Source: an uncultured Prevotellaceae bacterium (GTDB lineage Bacteria; Bacteroidota; Bacteroidia; Bacteroidales; Bacteroidaceae). From it: 64,000 bases of DNA. Of the stretch, positions 33,062 through 41,863 are shown in pieces. The notes under the pieces are model-generated. The model was not told where the DNA came from. It saw only the letters and a list, made by a program, of their open reading frames with translations, and searched no databases. The stretch lies in the NCBI GenBank assembly GCA_946188395.1, contig CAMHUU010000004.1, positions 1 to 64,000 on the forward strand, given 5' to 3'. A program made the position numbers and the translations under genes. Within the stretch, counting starts at the first letter, position 1. The number at the start of each line of letters is the position of its first letter.

Positions 33062-34810
33062 ATGAGAACCATCATAAGCAAAGAATATAGACAGTCCCAA
33101 GGTCTTATATTTTATATTTTATCTTTTATATTTAGCGTAGCGCTGGTATCTTGTAGTGTCGATGATGTAAAGCCACAGGGCACATTGGACGAAGAGACAG
33201 CATTCTCCAGTCCAGAGAAACTTGTCACCGCTGCATACGCCAAACTTGGTGACGACTGGTACAGCTATCCGTTTAATCTCTGGCCATACGGCGACATGAG
33301 CGCTGACGACTGTCTGAAGGGCGGTTCGGGCGAGAACGACACCGGTTATCACCCCATGGAGATTTTCTCTACCTTGCAGCCAGATCGTGGCGAGTTCGAC
33401 GAGTTGTGGTATCAGCTATATAGTTCCATATCGCGCTGCAACCGTGCTATCGAGTCGCTGGACAAGGTCGAGGACACACCTGCCAACAATCAGCTGAGGG
33501 CCGAAACCCGTTTCCTGCGTGCACACTTCTATTACAAGCTGCAGCAGATGTGGTACGAGGTTCCTTTCATCACCGAGGGTATGGACAATGCAGCCATAGA
33601 GGCCTGCCCACAGAGCTCGCACAATGAACTCATGCAGAAAATCATCGACGACTTCCAGTATGCTTACGAGAACCTGCCTGAAGTCGCTCCCGGCAAGACA
33701 GGACGTGCCCACAAGGTGGCTGCTGCTGCCTACTTGGCCAAGTGCTACCTGAACTGGGCCTATGGCGACGGCTACGAGGGCACAACGGGCTACGCTCACG
33801 TGGACCAGACGAAGATTCAGAAGGTTATCGAATATACCGAGGTGGTGAAGAACTCACCCTACGACTACCTGGACACCTACGGACACATCTTCCTGCAGGA
33901 CTATGCCAACAGCGTGGAGAGTATCTTTGCCGTGCAGCACTCCAACAAGGCTGACGACGGCACCCAGTACGGTCGCGCCAACTGGTCGAACATGCTGAAC
34001 GGCGTCTGGGGCATCTGGTCGTGCGGATGGGACTTCCACAAGCCCTCGCAGAACCTGGTCAATGCCTTCAAGACCCGCAACGGTCTGCCTATGGACGATT
34101 TTGACGCTGACCACAACGCCATCGTAGTGAATGGTGCCGACTCGAAGTACAAGTACGACCCCCGTCTGTTCCATACCGTCGGCATGCCTACCTATCCTTA
34201 TAAGTATGAGGAGCAGTTCACGCTGACCAAAGCCAACAGCCGTACGCCGAACACCTATGGCTACTACTGCTCGATGAAGGAGATTCCCCAGCGCTCGAAG
34301 GGTGAGGACTACGACAACCCCTGGCAGGCCTTCGGCCAGAACGACTATGTGCTGCGCTATACCGACGTCATGCTGATGCGTGCTGAGGCACTCATCGAGA
34401 AGGGCGACCTGAATGGCGAGGCCCTGCAAATCATCAACGACATCCGCAGCCGTGCCAAGCGCGACATCAGCGGCACATCACTCATCAAGTATGCCAAGGA
34501 CCAGTGCGACATCGCACTCTACGGCTCGTTCGCTTCGAAGGACGACGCACGCAAGGCCCTGCGCTGGGAGCGCCGTGTAGAGCTGGCTATGGAGGGACAC
34601 CGCTTCTTCGACCTGCGCCGTTGGGGCTTGCTGTCGACAACCCTCAACAAGTATTTCGAGACCGAGGTTACCGACGAGTACGACGGACAGACCTATGCCC
34701 AGTACTATAAGAACGCCTTCTTCACACCCAATAAGAACGAGTATTTCCCCATCGCATCCAACCAGATGAACTACGTGCAGGGACTCTATCATCAGAACAA
34801 AGGCTATTGA
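33062..34810 (+). CDS. SusD-family outer-membrane glycan-binding lipoprotein
   Basis: The ATG at 33062 gives a lipoprotein signal (IFSVALVSC). The mature protein has the RagB/SusD pattern: helical TPR scaffold with AETRFLRAHFYYKL near residue 160, and a C-terminal domain with HRFFDLRRWG and YFPIASNQM close to the end. SusD caps the SusC barrel and holds glycan at the cell surface; fructan is the likely ligand given the neighbours. Its first ~25 codons and the ~55 bp before them are nearly duplicated in front of the next gene. Confidence 0.92.
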   Translation: MRTIISKEYRQSQGLIFYILSFIFSVALVSCSVDDVKPQGTLDEETAFSSPEKLVTAAYAKLGDDWYSYPFNLWPYGDMSADDCLKGGSGENDTGYHPMEIFSTLQPDRGEFDELWYQLYSSISRCNRAIESLDKVEDTPANNQLRAETRFLRAHFYYKLQQMWYEVPFITEGMDNAAIEACPQSSHNELMQKIIDDFQYAYENLPEVAPGKTGRAHKVAAAAYLAKCYLNWAYGDGYEGTTGYAHVDQTKIQKVIEYTEVVKNSPYDYLDTYGHIFLQDYANSVESIFAVQHSNKADDGTQYGRANWSNMLNGVWGIWSCGWDFHKPSQNLVNAFKTRNGLPMDDFDADHNAIVVNGADSKYKYDPRLFHTVGMPTYPYKYEEQFTLTKANSRTPNTYGYYCSMKEIPQRSKGEDYDNPWQAFGQNDYVLRYTDVMLMRAEALIEKGDLNGEALQIINDIRSRAKRDISGTSLIKYAKDQCDIALYGSFASKDDARKALRWERRVELAMEGHRFFDLRRWGLLSTTLNKYFETEVTDEYDGQTYAQYYKNAFFTPNKNEYFPIASNQMNYVQGLYHQNKGY

Positions 34811-34835
34811 TGCGGCCTGCGGCCTAAATAAAAAA
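34808..34835 (+). repeat. stop-codon-linked GGCC...GGCC mini-hairpin, copy 2
   Basis: TGATGCGGCCTGCGGCC then TAAATAAA begins in the susD stop codon. Confidence 0.65.
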
Positions 34836-34865
34836 TAAAAAAGAATAAATAAAAACGTAAAAGAT

Positions 34866-36450
34866 ATGAGAACCATCATAAGCAAAGAATATAGACAGCC
34901 TAAAGGTTTTATATTTTATATTTTATATTTTATATTTTATATTTAGCGTAGCGCTAGTTAGTTGTCAGGACCGCGATCTCCCCGGCTCAGCCACCATGCA
35001 ACTGGCAAGTCCTGAAGCGACCAGCATTACCGGTGCGCTTACTGGCGAAAACAACTACGACTACACCTTGACATGGCCCGTCAGCAATAACGGTGCCGAG
35101 ATGCAGGTGGCCGTCTACAAGAATGGTACCCAGCAGCAGGCTCTCACCCCCGTTCAGGGTAACAGCTTCACACTCCGTAATCTGGAAACCAACCAGCTCT
35201 ACGAGTTCCTCTTCAAGTATGCAAACAGCGAGGCTCTCTCGAATGGTGTCATGACCAGCTTCACCCGTCCGGGTGCCAGTGCTCCCAGCGATTTGAAGTT
35301 CGAGCAGATTGACACGGGCGACGATCAGCACGACCTGCAGGTAACGTGGAAGGCCAGCCCCGATGCTACCTCCTACATCCTGCAAATGGTGAACGGCGAT
35401 GGTTCGAAGATGATCAAAGAAACGGTAAAAGGCACCTCTTATCTGCTGAAAGACGTCCAGATGAAGGAGCGTTGGGAGGCTACGCTGATTGCCGAGAATG
35501 CCGAGGGCCGTGCGCTGCCCATCATGGGTTCTGCCAAGATTGGTGGTAAGATTCCTGGTTTCCTCTCTGAATATGCTACCCCCGAAGAACTTGTTGCCAA
35601 TGGCGACGACGACGAAGCCTCAGCATGGCTGTGGTTCCACGAAACCTATCCCAAGGGTGAGTACATCTACTTCGGCTCGATCAATACCGTTGACGATATC
35701 GCCGACTACCGCATGCTGTTCTGGCTGCGCGACCTGGAGACAGGCAATGCCGACGACATCTGGAACTTCTCAGACGTAGCACGCAACGCAGCTCCCTGCA
35801 TCGAACAGTATGTCAAGAATGGCGGCAACCTGCTGCTCTGGTCGCATGCTGTGCCTTACATCGGTGCCATCAACCGTCTGCCGACTTCGCTGCTGCGTGG
35901 CGTAGGCAATGCCTTCGGTTGCGGCGTGGGTGGCTGGAACAATGACGTCTGGAAGATGGGTGTCTGCGTCAACACGGGCTCGTTCTCGAAGGACTACAGC
36001 ACGCATCCCATCTATGCCGGCATACCCACCGAGAAGCTCAACGACCAGTGTTTCGCTGCCATCGCCATGAAGGGTGCCGGATGGACTGAAGACCACAACT
36101 GTCTGTTCTTCGACATCCCCAACAAGCTGACAGGTCTCGACAACAACAGCGAGGAGTGCTACAATGTCGTCACCGAGCAGTATGGCATCTATCCTCTCGG
36201 CACGTGGGACAGCCAGGTGTCGTGGGTCAGCCAGCTGAACGTCTGGGAGGCCAAGGGTGCTGAGAAGGCTCCTGATGGATTCCAAAAGGGTGCCGGTACC
36301 GTGCTCTGCATCGGTAATGGCGGCTGCGAGTTCTCGATGAAGAACGAGGACGGCACACCCGACAAGAGTGCCCATCCCAAGAACAACTCCTGTCAGGACA
36401 ACGTTCTCCGTCTGGCCAAGAACAGCGTCGAATACCTGATGTCAATCTGA
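34866..36450 (+). CDS. surface fructan-binding lipoprotein (DUF4960-type), signal peptide out of frame
   Basis: The body, readable from ATG 34996, has two fibronectin-like beta domains (about residues 1-180 of that frame) and a C-terminal region with WLWFHETYPKGEYIYFG and GGNLLLWSHAV that resembles DUF4960, the domain of the levan-binding lipoprotein in the B. thetaiotaomicron fructan PUL. Just upstream, in the same frame, lies a lipobox (SVALVSC then QDRD). The matching start codon is ATG 34866, as in susD, but it is one base out of frame with the body because the intervening TTTTATA tract has five units instead of four. In this state translation from 34866 ends at a TAG and no exported protein is made. 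Losing one 7-bp unit would restore it. Confidence 0.72.
34907..34941 (+). repeat. five TTTTATA heptanucleotide repeats in a signal-peptide coding region
   Basis: Five perfect units. The homologous part of susD (33107-33133) has four imperfect units and is in frame. Distance from ATG to the shared AGC codon is 79 bp here and 72 bp in susD. Confidence 0.9.
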
Positions 36451-36550
36451 TAGTGTTGGTTAATACTCATCATATTTAAGTTAGTTAGTAAGAAAAGCAT
36501 TTATTGCAAATTAGTTTTTTGACAGAGGTAAAAGATTGTTTTGCACTATT

Positions 36551-36588
36551 CCGCCCGAGGCCGTGAGGTCCCGGGCGGATTTTTTTAT
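36551..36588 (+). terminator. intrinsic terminator of the susCD operon
   Basis: Stem CCGCCCG (36551-36557) with CGGGCGG (36572-36578), followed by ATTTTTTTA. Confidence 0.88.
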
Positions 36589-36599
36589 TAGTCGAAGTC

Positions 36600-36850
36600 G
36601 CTATTTACCCTCCCTTCCTCCCGTTTTCACTCGGAAGCCCTTTGTACAAAGGCGCTGAGGCACGGGAGGGATTTTCGTTTTCCCTCCCATATCCCTCCCG
36701 TTTTTTATCATCGAGACTCCCATCATAAGACAAAAGGGAAGGCAAGTGCCCAAAAAGGGAGGGTAACGGGAGGGATATTCATTTTCCCTCCCGTCCGTTA
36801 ACCCCAGTAAATAAAGGCGTTCCCGGCGAAAACGGGAGGAAGGGAGGGAT
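36600..36850. repeat. cluster of GGGAGGG inverted repeats with two G-quadruplex motifs
   Basis: CCCTCCCATATCCCTCCC (36682-36699) is a four-run G-quadruplex motif on the minus strand. GGGAGGGTAACGGGAGGG (36757-36774) is one on the plus strand. Partial copies occur at about 36608 and 36832. The two halves are complementary, so large hairpins are also possible. There is no gene here. Confidence 0.8.
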
Positions 36851-36945
36851 TTTTCGAAAAATTCTTTTTTTCAAGAAAAGTCGATACTAGGGATGGATAA
36901 AACACATACTACTAGCAAGCACTCAGTCAGCCTAATGCAAACTCT

Positions 36946-37009
36946 CAGTCCGAAGGCTTCGGACTGGCAGTCCGTAACTAGCGGACTGATAGTCCGCAAG
37001 GACGGACTA
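36946..37009. repeat. three consecutive AGTCCG stem-loops
   Basis: CAGTCCGAAG/CTTCGGACTG (36946-36966), CAGTCCG/CGGACTG (36968-36988) and TAGTCCG/CGGACTA (36990-37009), each about 20 nt and one base apart. No T-tract follows, so they are not ordinary terminators. Confidence 0.85.
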
Positions 37010-37121
37010 AAGCTTCCCCTTCCTTTGTTTTACAAGAGAGTTTAGCAGTAAAAGACAAAAAGGTGCTACCTAAAAGGTTGTCAGCGTCTTTGTAAAAGGT
37101 AGGAAGGTTGCTTGCAAAGTT

Positions 37122-37226
37122 AAAACTAGGGCAACGTTTGTTAAATCTAAGACAACGTTTGATAAAACTAAGGCAATGTTTGTTAAATCAAAGGCAATGA
37201 TTGATAAAACAAAAGAAATGTTTTGT
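37122..37226. repeat. five 21-bp tandem repeats
   Basis: Units start at 37122, 37143, 37164, 37185 and 37206. Each has the form AAAnCnAnGnnAnnGnTTGnT, and alternate units end GTT and GAT, hinting at a 42-bp higher order. The frame is open but has no suitable start codon. Confidence 0.8.
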
Positions 37227-37300
37227 ATTTTGCTTGCTTATTCGTCTATCCCCTTGATACAAAGAGGTCAAAAAGACAACCGTGAAAAAACAGCAAAAGA

Positions 37301-37332
37301 TTTGGAATTATCAAATATAATATCTATCTTTG
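37301..37332 (+). promoter_or_regulatory. promoter of the uracil permease gene
   Basis: TTTG (37301-37304), 20 bp, TATCTTTG (37325-37332), a perfect match. Confidence 0.75.
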
Positions 37333-37368
37333 CAGCATAAAAGCTAAGTAGATGATGAAGTTAGAACA

Positions 37369-37413
37369 TATATGTATCGTGGGGACAGACCTGAAACAAA
37401 TCCCTTGATACAT
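37369..37413 (+). promoter_or_regulatory. leader hairpin of the permease mRNA
   Basis: TATGTATC (37369-37376) pairs with GATACATA (37405-37412) around a loop containing GGGGACAGACC. The loop word is shared with the repeats at 18298 and 20086. It could be a regulatory leader or simply a member of that repeat family. I do not recognise a known riboswitch. Confidence 0.35.
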
Positions 37414-37438
37414 AAGAATAGACGAAATATAACACAAT

Positions 37439-38758
37439 ATGGAACCACAGAATGCTATTTACGACGCGCGCCAGCTGGGTATGCCCCGCATGATGATACT
37501 GGGCGTGCAACACTTGTTTGCTATGTTTGGAGCAACGGTGCTGGTACCGCTGCTTACTGGTTTGGATGTATCTGTAACGTTGCTGTTTGCAGGTATCGGA
37601 ACGCTGATTTTCCACTTTATTTCCAAGTGGAATGTGCCAGCCTTTCTGGGCTCTTCGTTTGCCTTCCTCGGAGGCTATGCCTCGGTGAAGGAGATGGGTA
37701 TGTCGCAAGGACTGACGGAGACGCTGGCGCTGGACTATGCCTGTTTGGGCGTAGCATGCGCCGGACTGATGTATTTCGTCATGGCGGCATTGATCAGGTC
37801 GTTTGGCGTGAAGAAGATTCTGCAGTATTTCCCACCCGTCGTCACGGGTCCTATCGTCATTGCCATCGGACTGGTGCTGTCGGGCTCGGCTATTGCTAAC
37901 TGCCAGACTAACTGGCTGCTGGCCATCCTGTCGATTGTGACAGTCATCGTGGCGTCCATCTGGGGCAAGGGCATCATCAAGATTATCCCCGTGTTGCTGG
38001 GTGTCATCGTGTCGTATGTCATTGCTGCCTGTCTGGGCGAGGTCGACTTCTCGCCTCTTGGCGACGCTGCTTGGGTGGGCTTCCCGATAGAAAAGGACCA
38101 CACCATTCTGGCTGTGTTTGAAGACGGCAACACATCGCTGATGCTGTCGACTATTCTGGCCGTCATGCCTATTGCCTTTGCAACGATTATGGAGCACATC
38201 GGCGACATGTTCGCCATCAGTTCTACCGTAGGCAAGGACTACCTCTCTGAGCCCGGCCTGCACCGCACGCTGACGGGCGACGGCTTGGCAACAGCCATTG
38301 CATCCGTCTTTGGCGCACCAGCCAACACTACTTACGGCGAAAATACAGGTGTGCTGAACCTGACCAAGGTGTTCGACCCGAAGGTGATACGCATTGCAGC
38401 CTGTCTGGCCATCGTGCTGGCGTTCTGTCCTAAGTTTGCCTGTCTGGTACAGTTGATGCCTGCTGCCACCATCGGTGGTGTGAGCCTCATCCTGTATGGC
38501 ATGATTTCTGCTGTTGGTGTGCGCAATCTGGTCGAGGAGAAGGTCGACCTGAAGAGTTCGCGCAACGTATTTGTCGCAGCACTCATTCTGGTGCTGGCCA
38601 TCGGTGTGAAATATGGTGCCAACGACGACATTGCCCTGGGACCCATCCATCTGTCGGGTCTGGCCATCGCAGCCATCGTGGGCATCCTGTTGAATGCCGT
38701 TATGCCCGACAAGTTGGGCATGAAGGTGAAATCGTTCAAGGGAAAAGAAAAGGCTTAA
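37439..38758 (+). CDS. uraA: uracil permease (NCS2 family)
   Basis: A 439-residue protein with 12-14 hydrophobic segments. MEHIGDMFAISSTVGKDY and the GAPANTTYGENTGVL motif are signatures of the UraA branch of the nucleobase:cation symporters, with the usual Glu residues in TM8 and TM10. It imports uracil with protons. It has a perfect promoter of its own and a terminator behind it, so it is an independent unit placed between the fructan binding genes and the fructanase, an odd companion for a sugar locus. Confidence 0.88.
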   Translation: MEPQNAIYDARQLGMPRMMILGVQHLFAMFGATVLVPLLTGLDVSVTLLFAGIGTLIFHFISKWNVPAFLGSSFAFLGGYASVKEMGMSQGLTETLALDYACLGVACAGLMYFVMAALIRSFGVKKILQYFPPVVTGPIVIAIGLVLSGSAIANCQTNWLLAILSIVTVIVASIWGKGIIKIIPVLLGVIVSYVIAACLGEVDFSPLGDAAWVGFPIEKDHTILAVFEDGNTSLMLSTILAVMPIAFATIMEHIGDMFAISSTVGKDYLSEPGLHRTLTGDGLATAIASVFGAPANTTYGENTGVLNLTKVFDPKVIRIAACLAIVLAFCPKFACLVQLMPAATIGGVSLILYGMISAVGVRNLVEEKVDLKSSRNVFVAALILVLAIGVKYGANDDIALGPIHLSGLAIAAIVGILLNAVMPDKLGMKVKSFKGKEKA

Positions 38759-38816
38759 CGAACATCTTTCAGCGTTCATTGCTGATAAAAATCGTGCCCA
38801 ATAAAACAATAATTTT

Positions 38817-38858
38817 CGTTCATTGCACGAAAAATACGTGCAATGAACGTTTTTTTTT
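38817..38858 (+). terminator. intrinsic terminator after uraA
   Basis: Perfect 13-bp stem CGTTCATTGCACG (38817-38829) with CGTGCAATGAACG (38837-38849), then eight T. The CGTTCA(A/T)TG arm resembles that of the terminator at 30091. Confidence 0.9.
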
Positions 38859-38901
38859 AGTCTTTGTATCATTATTTATAGGAGGTAAAAGAGAAAAAGC
38901 G

Positions 38902-38909
38902 TAATTTTG
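38902..38909 (+). promoter_or_regulatory. -7 box before the fructanase gene
   Basis: TAATTTTG without a TTTG at -33, again the pattern expected of an activator-dependent promoter; it would drive the GH32-transporter-kinase operon. Confidence 0.5.
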
Positions 38910-38941
38910 CAACCAGAAATTTCGTATAACTAAAAATATTA

Positions 38942-40627
38942 ATGAAAATGAAAAAGGTATTATTGACTATGCTGACAGCGCTGCTAGTGATGACAGGAGC
39001 ATCGGCACAGGAGAGACCAAAGGTGTTGGGCAAGAGCCATGCCATCTGGCAGGTTGAGGTCAGAAACCGCTATCTGCTCTTGCCAGTACAGGAGCGCGAA
39101 GAAAACGCCAACATCCGCGTGATTATGGCAGGACAGCAGGTGCAGTCGCTGAACGTGCGCCTGGCAGTGGACAAGGTGGACTACTATGTACCCCTGGACA
39201 TTCAGCGTTTTGGTGCGAAGGAACTGCTGCTGGACATCACATTCTACGGCGATCGCCGCTTTACGGGTGCCATGAAAGATTTCCTCTGCTGGCGCGAGAT
39301 GAAGCAGGGCGATGAGTTTGATACGGCAAACCGCGAACGGTTCCGCCCGAAGTACCATCACACACCTGTGTATGGCTGGATGAACGACCCCAACGGCATG
39401 TTCTATAAAGACGGTGTCTACCACCTGTATTACCAGTGGAACCCCTACGGCTCGATGTGGGAAAACATGACGTGGGGCCACTCGACGTCGAAAGACCTGA
39501 TTCATTGGGAGGCACAGCCTGCCGCCATTGAAGCCGACGCACTGGGAACTATATTCAGTGGTTCGTGCGTGGTGGATAAAAAGAATAATCAAGTCGTAGC
39601 GTTCTACACTTCGGCAGGCAGCAGCCAGACGCAGTCGATGGCCGTGTCGAAGGATAATGGCATGACCTTCGAGAAATACACGGGCAACCCCGTATTGGTG
39701 AGCACGGAAGAGGATTTCCGCGACCCCAAAGCTTTCTGGAATCCTGAAATCCAGAAGTGGAACCTGATTCTGGCCGTTGGTCAAGAGATGCGTATCTACA
39801 CATCGACGAATCTGAAGGACTGGACTTACGAGAGTTCGTTTGGCAAGGGCTATGGCTGTCATGATGGCGTATGGGAGTGTCCCGACCTCATCAAGCTGCA
39901 GGTGCGTGGTACCGACAAGCAGAAGTGGATGCTGATTTGCAACATCAACCCTGGCGGCCCGTTTGGTGGCAGTGCTACCCAATACTTCATTGGTGAGTTC
40001 AATGGTAGGAAGTTCACCTGTGACCACCAAGACACCCGTTGGATGGACTACGGCAAGGACCACTACGCTACCGTAACCTTCGACAATGCACCTGATGGGC
40101 GCAAAATTGCGCTGGCATGGATGTCGAACTGGCAGTATGCCAACCAGGTTCCTACGAAGCAGTTCCGCAGTGCCAACTCGGTGCCTCGCGACCTGGGATT
40201 GTTTGAATACAATGGCGAGACGTACTGCAGTGTGACCCCTTCGAAGGAGCTGCTGACGCTGCGCGGCAAGACCGCCAACAAGCTGCCTCAGGCCGGTGAG
40301 GTGGTGGTAGACCTGAAAGGCACGACGGAGATTACGTTGTCGAACGCACTGGGCGAACAGGTGGTGATGCGCTATGATGCCGAGAAGCACACCTTCTCGA
40401 TGGACCGCACGCGCAGCTATACCAGCTTCAGCGAGGCATTCCCCATCTGCACCGTTGCTCCCACGTATGGCGACGTCCAGCAGTTACGCATCTTCATCGA
40501 CCACTGCTCCATTGAGGCTTTCGATGCGGACGGCAAGATGGCAATGACCAACCTGGTGTTCCCCACGGAGCCTTACAACCAGATTAAAGTGACCAACAAA
40601 GCAAAAGTAACTATTTATCCTTTCTAA
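38942..40627 (+). CDS. GH32 fructan beta-fructosidase, exported
   Basis: A 561-residue enzyme with a signal peptide (LLTMLTALLVMTGASAQ). An N-terminal accessory beta domain (about 25-115) precedes the five-bladed GH32 propeller and C-terminal beta sandwich. The three catalytic blocks are intact: WMNDPNG with nucleophile D149, FRDPK with transition-state stabiliser D261, and ECP with acid/base E312. It should release fructose from fructans or sucrose in the periplasm, as there is no lipobox. It heads a compact operon with the sugar transporter (5 bp gap) and fructokinase, together a complete route from fructan to fructose phosphate. Confidence 0.93.
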   Translation: MKMKKVLLTMLTALLVMTGASAQERPKVLGKSHAIWQVEVRNRYLLLPVQEREENANIRVIMAGQQVQSLNVRLAVDKVDYYVPLDIQRFGAKELLLDITFYGDRRFTGAMKDFLCWREMKQGDEFDTANRERFRPKYHHTPVYGWMNDPNGMFYKDGVYHLYYQWNPYGSMWENMTWGHSTSKDLIHWEAQPAAIEADALGTIFSGSCVVDKKNNQVVAFYTSAGSSQTQSMAVSKDNGMTFEKYTGNPVLVSTEEDFRDPKAFWNPEIQKWNLILAVGQEMRIYTSTNLKDWTYESSFGKGYGCHDGVWECPDLIKLQVRGTDKQKWMLICNINPGGPFGGSATQYFIGEFNGRKFTCDHQDTRWMDYGKDHYATVTFDNAPDGRKIALAWMSNWQYANQVPTKQFRSANSVPRDLGLFEYNGETYCSVTPSKELLTLRGKTANKLPQAGEVVVDLKGTTEITLSNALGEQVVMRYDAEKHTFSMDRTRSYTSFSEAFPICTVAPTYGDVQQLRIFIDHCSIEAFDADGKMAMTNLVFPTEPYNQIKVTNKAKVTIYPF

Positions 40628-40632
40628 GAATT

Positions 40633-41814
40633 ATGACGCATAATAGCAACAAATCGATTTTCCTGATTCCCGTAATGCTCTGCTTCTTCTGCATGGGCTT
40701 CGTGGATCTGGTGGGCATTGCCTCGAACTATGTCAAGGCCGATCTGGGCCTGAGCGACTCTGTGGCCAACGTGTTCCCCTCACTGGTGTTCTTCTGGTTC
40801 CTGATTTTCAGCGTTCCCACGGGTATGCTGATGAACAAGATCGGACGCAAAAATACCGTACTGTTGTCGTTGGTGGTGACGGTGGTGTCGCTGCTCATCC
40901 CCTTGTTTGGCAACTCGTTTGCCGTCATGCTGGTAGCCTTCTCGCTGCTGGGCATCGGCAACGCCCTGATGCAGACCAGCATCAACCCGCTGGCCATGCT
41001 GATCATCGGCGACAAAAACCTGGCATCGACGCTGACCTTCGGACAGTTTGTCAAGGCTATCGCCTCGTTCCTCGCACCCTATCTGGCTATGTGGGGAGCC
41101 ACGCAGGTGATGCCATCGTTCGGCTACGACTGGCGCGTGCTGTTCCTCGTCTATTTCGTCGTAGGTGTACTGGCTACGCTGTTGCTGTGGGCCACACCTA
41201 TTGTTGAGGAGATTGGAGAGAAAAAAGAAGCAGGAAAAAGCGTTGGCGCTGAATTTGTCGATTGCTTCCGTTTGTTGGGCAAGCCCATCGTGTTGCTGTC
41301 GTTCCTGGCTATTATGTGCCATGTGGGCATCGACGTGGGTACAAACACCACAGCTCCGAAACTGTTGATGGAGCGTGTGGGCATGACGCTCAACGATGCT
41401 GCCTTTGCCACCTCGCTGTACTTCATCTTCCGTACCATCGGAGCACTGACGGGTTCGTTCTTCCTCCGTGTGATGAAGACACGTTGGTTCTTCATCTTCA
41501 GTGTCGTGCTGATGGCAACCTCGATGGCGCTGATGTTTGGTGGACAGTCGAAAACCATGCTCTACGTGGCTATCGCCTTGGTAGGCTATGGCAACTCGAA
41601 CATCTTCTCGATGGCATTCTCGGAGGCACTGCTCTCGGTGCCCGACAAGCAGAACGAGGTCTCAGGTCTGATGATTATGGGACTCTTTGGTGGTACCATA
41701 TTCCCACTCTTGATGGGCTTTGCCAGCGATGCCGTTGGTCAAGCCGGAGCAGTCATCATCATGGCCATCGGTGTCATCTACCTCTTTACCTATATTCCGC
41801 AAGTTAAACATTAA
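40633..41814 (+). CDS. MFS sugar permease (FucP/GlcP type), probably fructose
   Basis: The 393-residue protein has 12 predicted TM helices and MFS signatures (GMLMNKIGRKNT between TM2 and TM3). It resembles the short FHS-family sugar:proton symporters of Bacteroidetes. Its place between a fructan-releasing enzyme and a fructokinase makes fructose the likely substrate. The stop codon runs into the third copy of the TAATGCGGCC mini-hairpin. Confidence 0.85.
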   Translation: MTHNSNKSIFLIPVMLCFFCMGFVDLVGIASNYVKADLGLSDSVANVFPSLVFFWFLIFSVPTGMLMNKIGRKNTVLLSLVVTVVSLLIPLFGNSFAVMLVAFSLLGIGNALMQTSINPLAMLIIGDKNLASTLTFGQFVKAIASFLAPYLAMWGATQVMPSFGYDWRVLFLVYFVVGVLATLLLWATPIVEEIGEKKEAGKSVGAEFVDCFRLLGKPIVLLSFLAIMCHVGIDVGTNTTAPKLLMERVGMTLNDAAFATSLYFIFRTIGALTGSFFLRVMKTRWFFIFSVVLMATSMALMFGGQSKTMLYVAIALVGYGNSNIFSMAFSEALLSVPDKQNEVSGLMIMGLFGGTIFPLLMGFASDAVGQAGAVIIMAIGVIYLFTYIPQVKH

Positions 41815-41840
41815 TGCGGCCTATGGCCTAAATAAGAAAT
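41812..41840 (+). repeat. stop-codon-linked GGCC...GGCC mini-hairpin, copy 3
   Basis: TAATGCGGCCTATGGCC then TAAATAA begins in the MFS gene stop codon, as after susC and susD. Confidence 0.65.
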
Positions 41841-41863
41841 AAAAAATAAGAAATAAAAATATT

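Noticed and set aside
37361..38872. 503-codon minus-strand frame over uraA
   Set aside because: Gln/His/Arg-rich shadow; uraA on the plus strand has complete NCS2 signatures, promoter and terminator.
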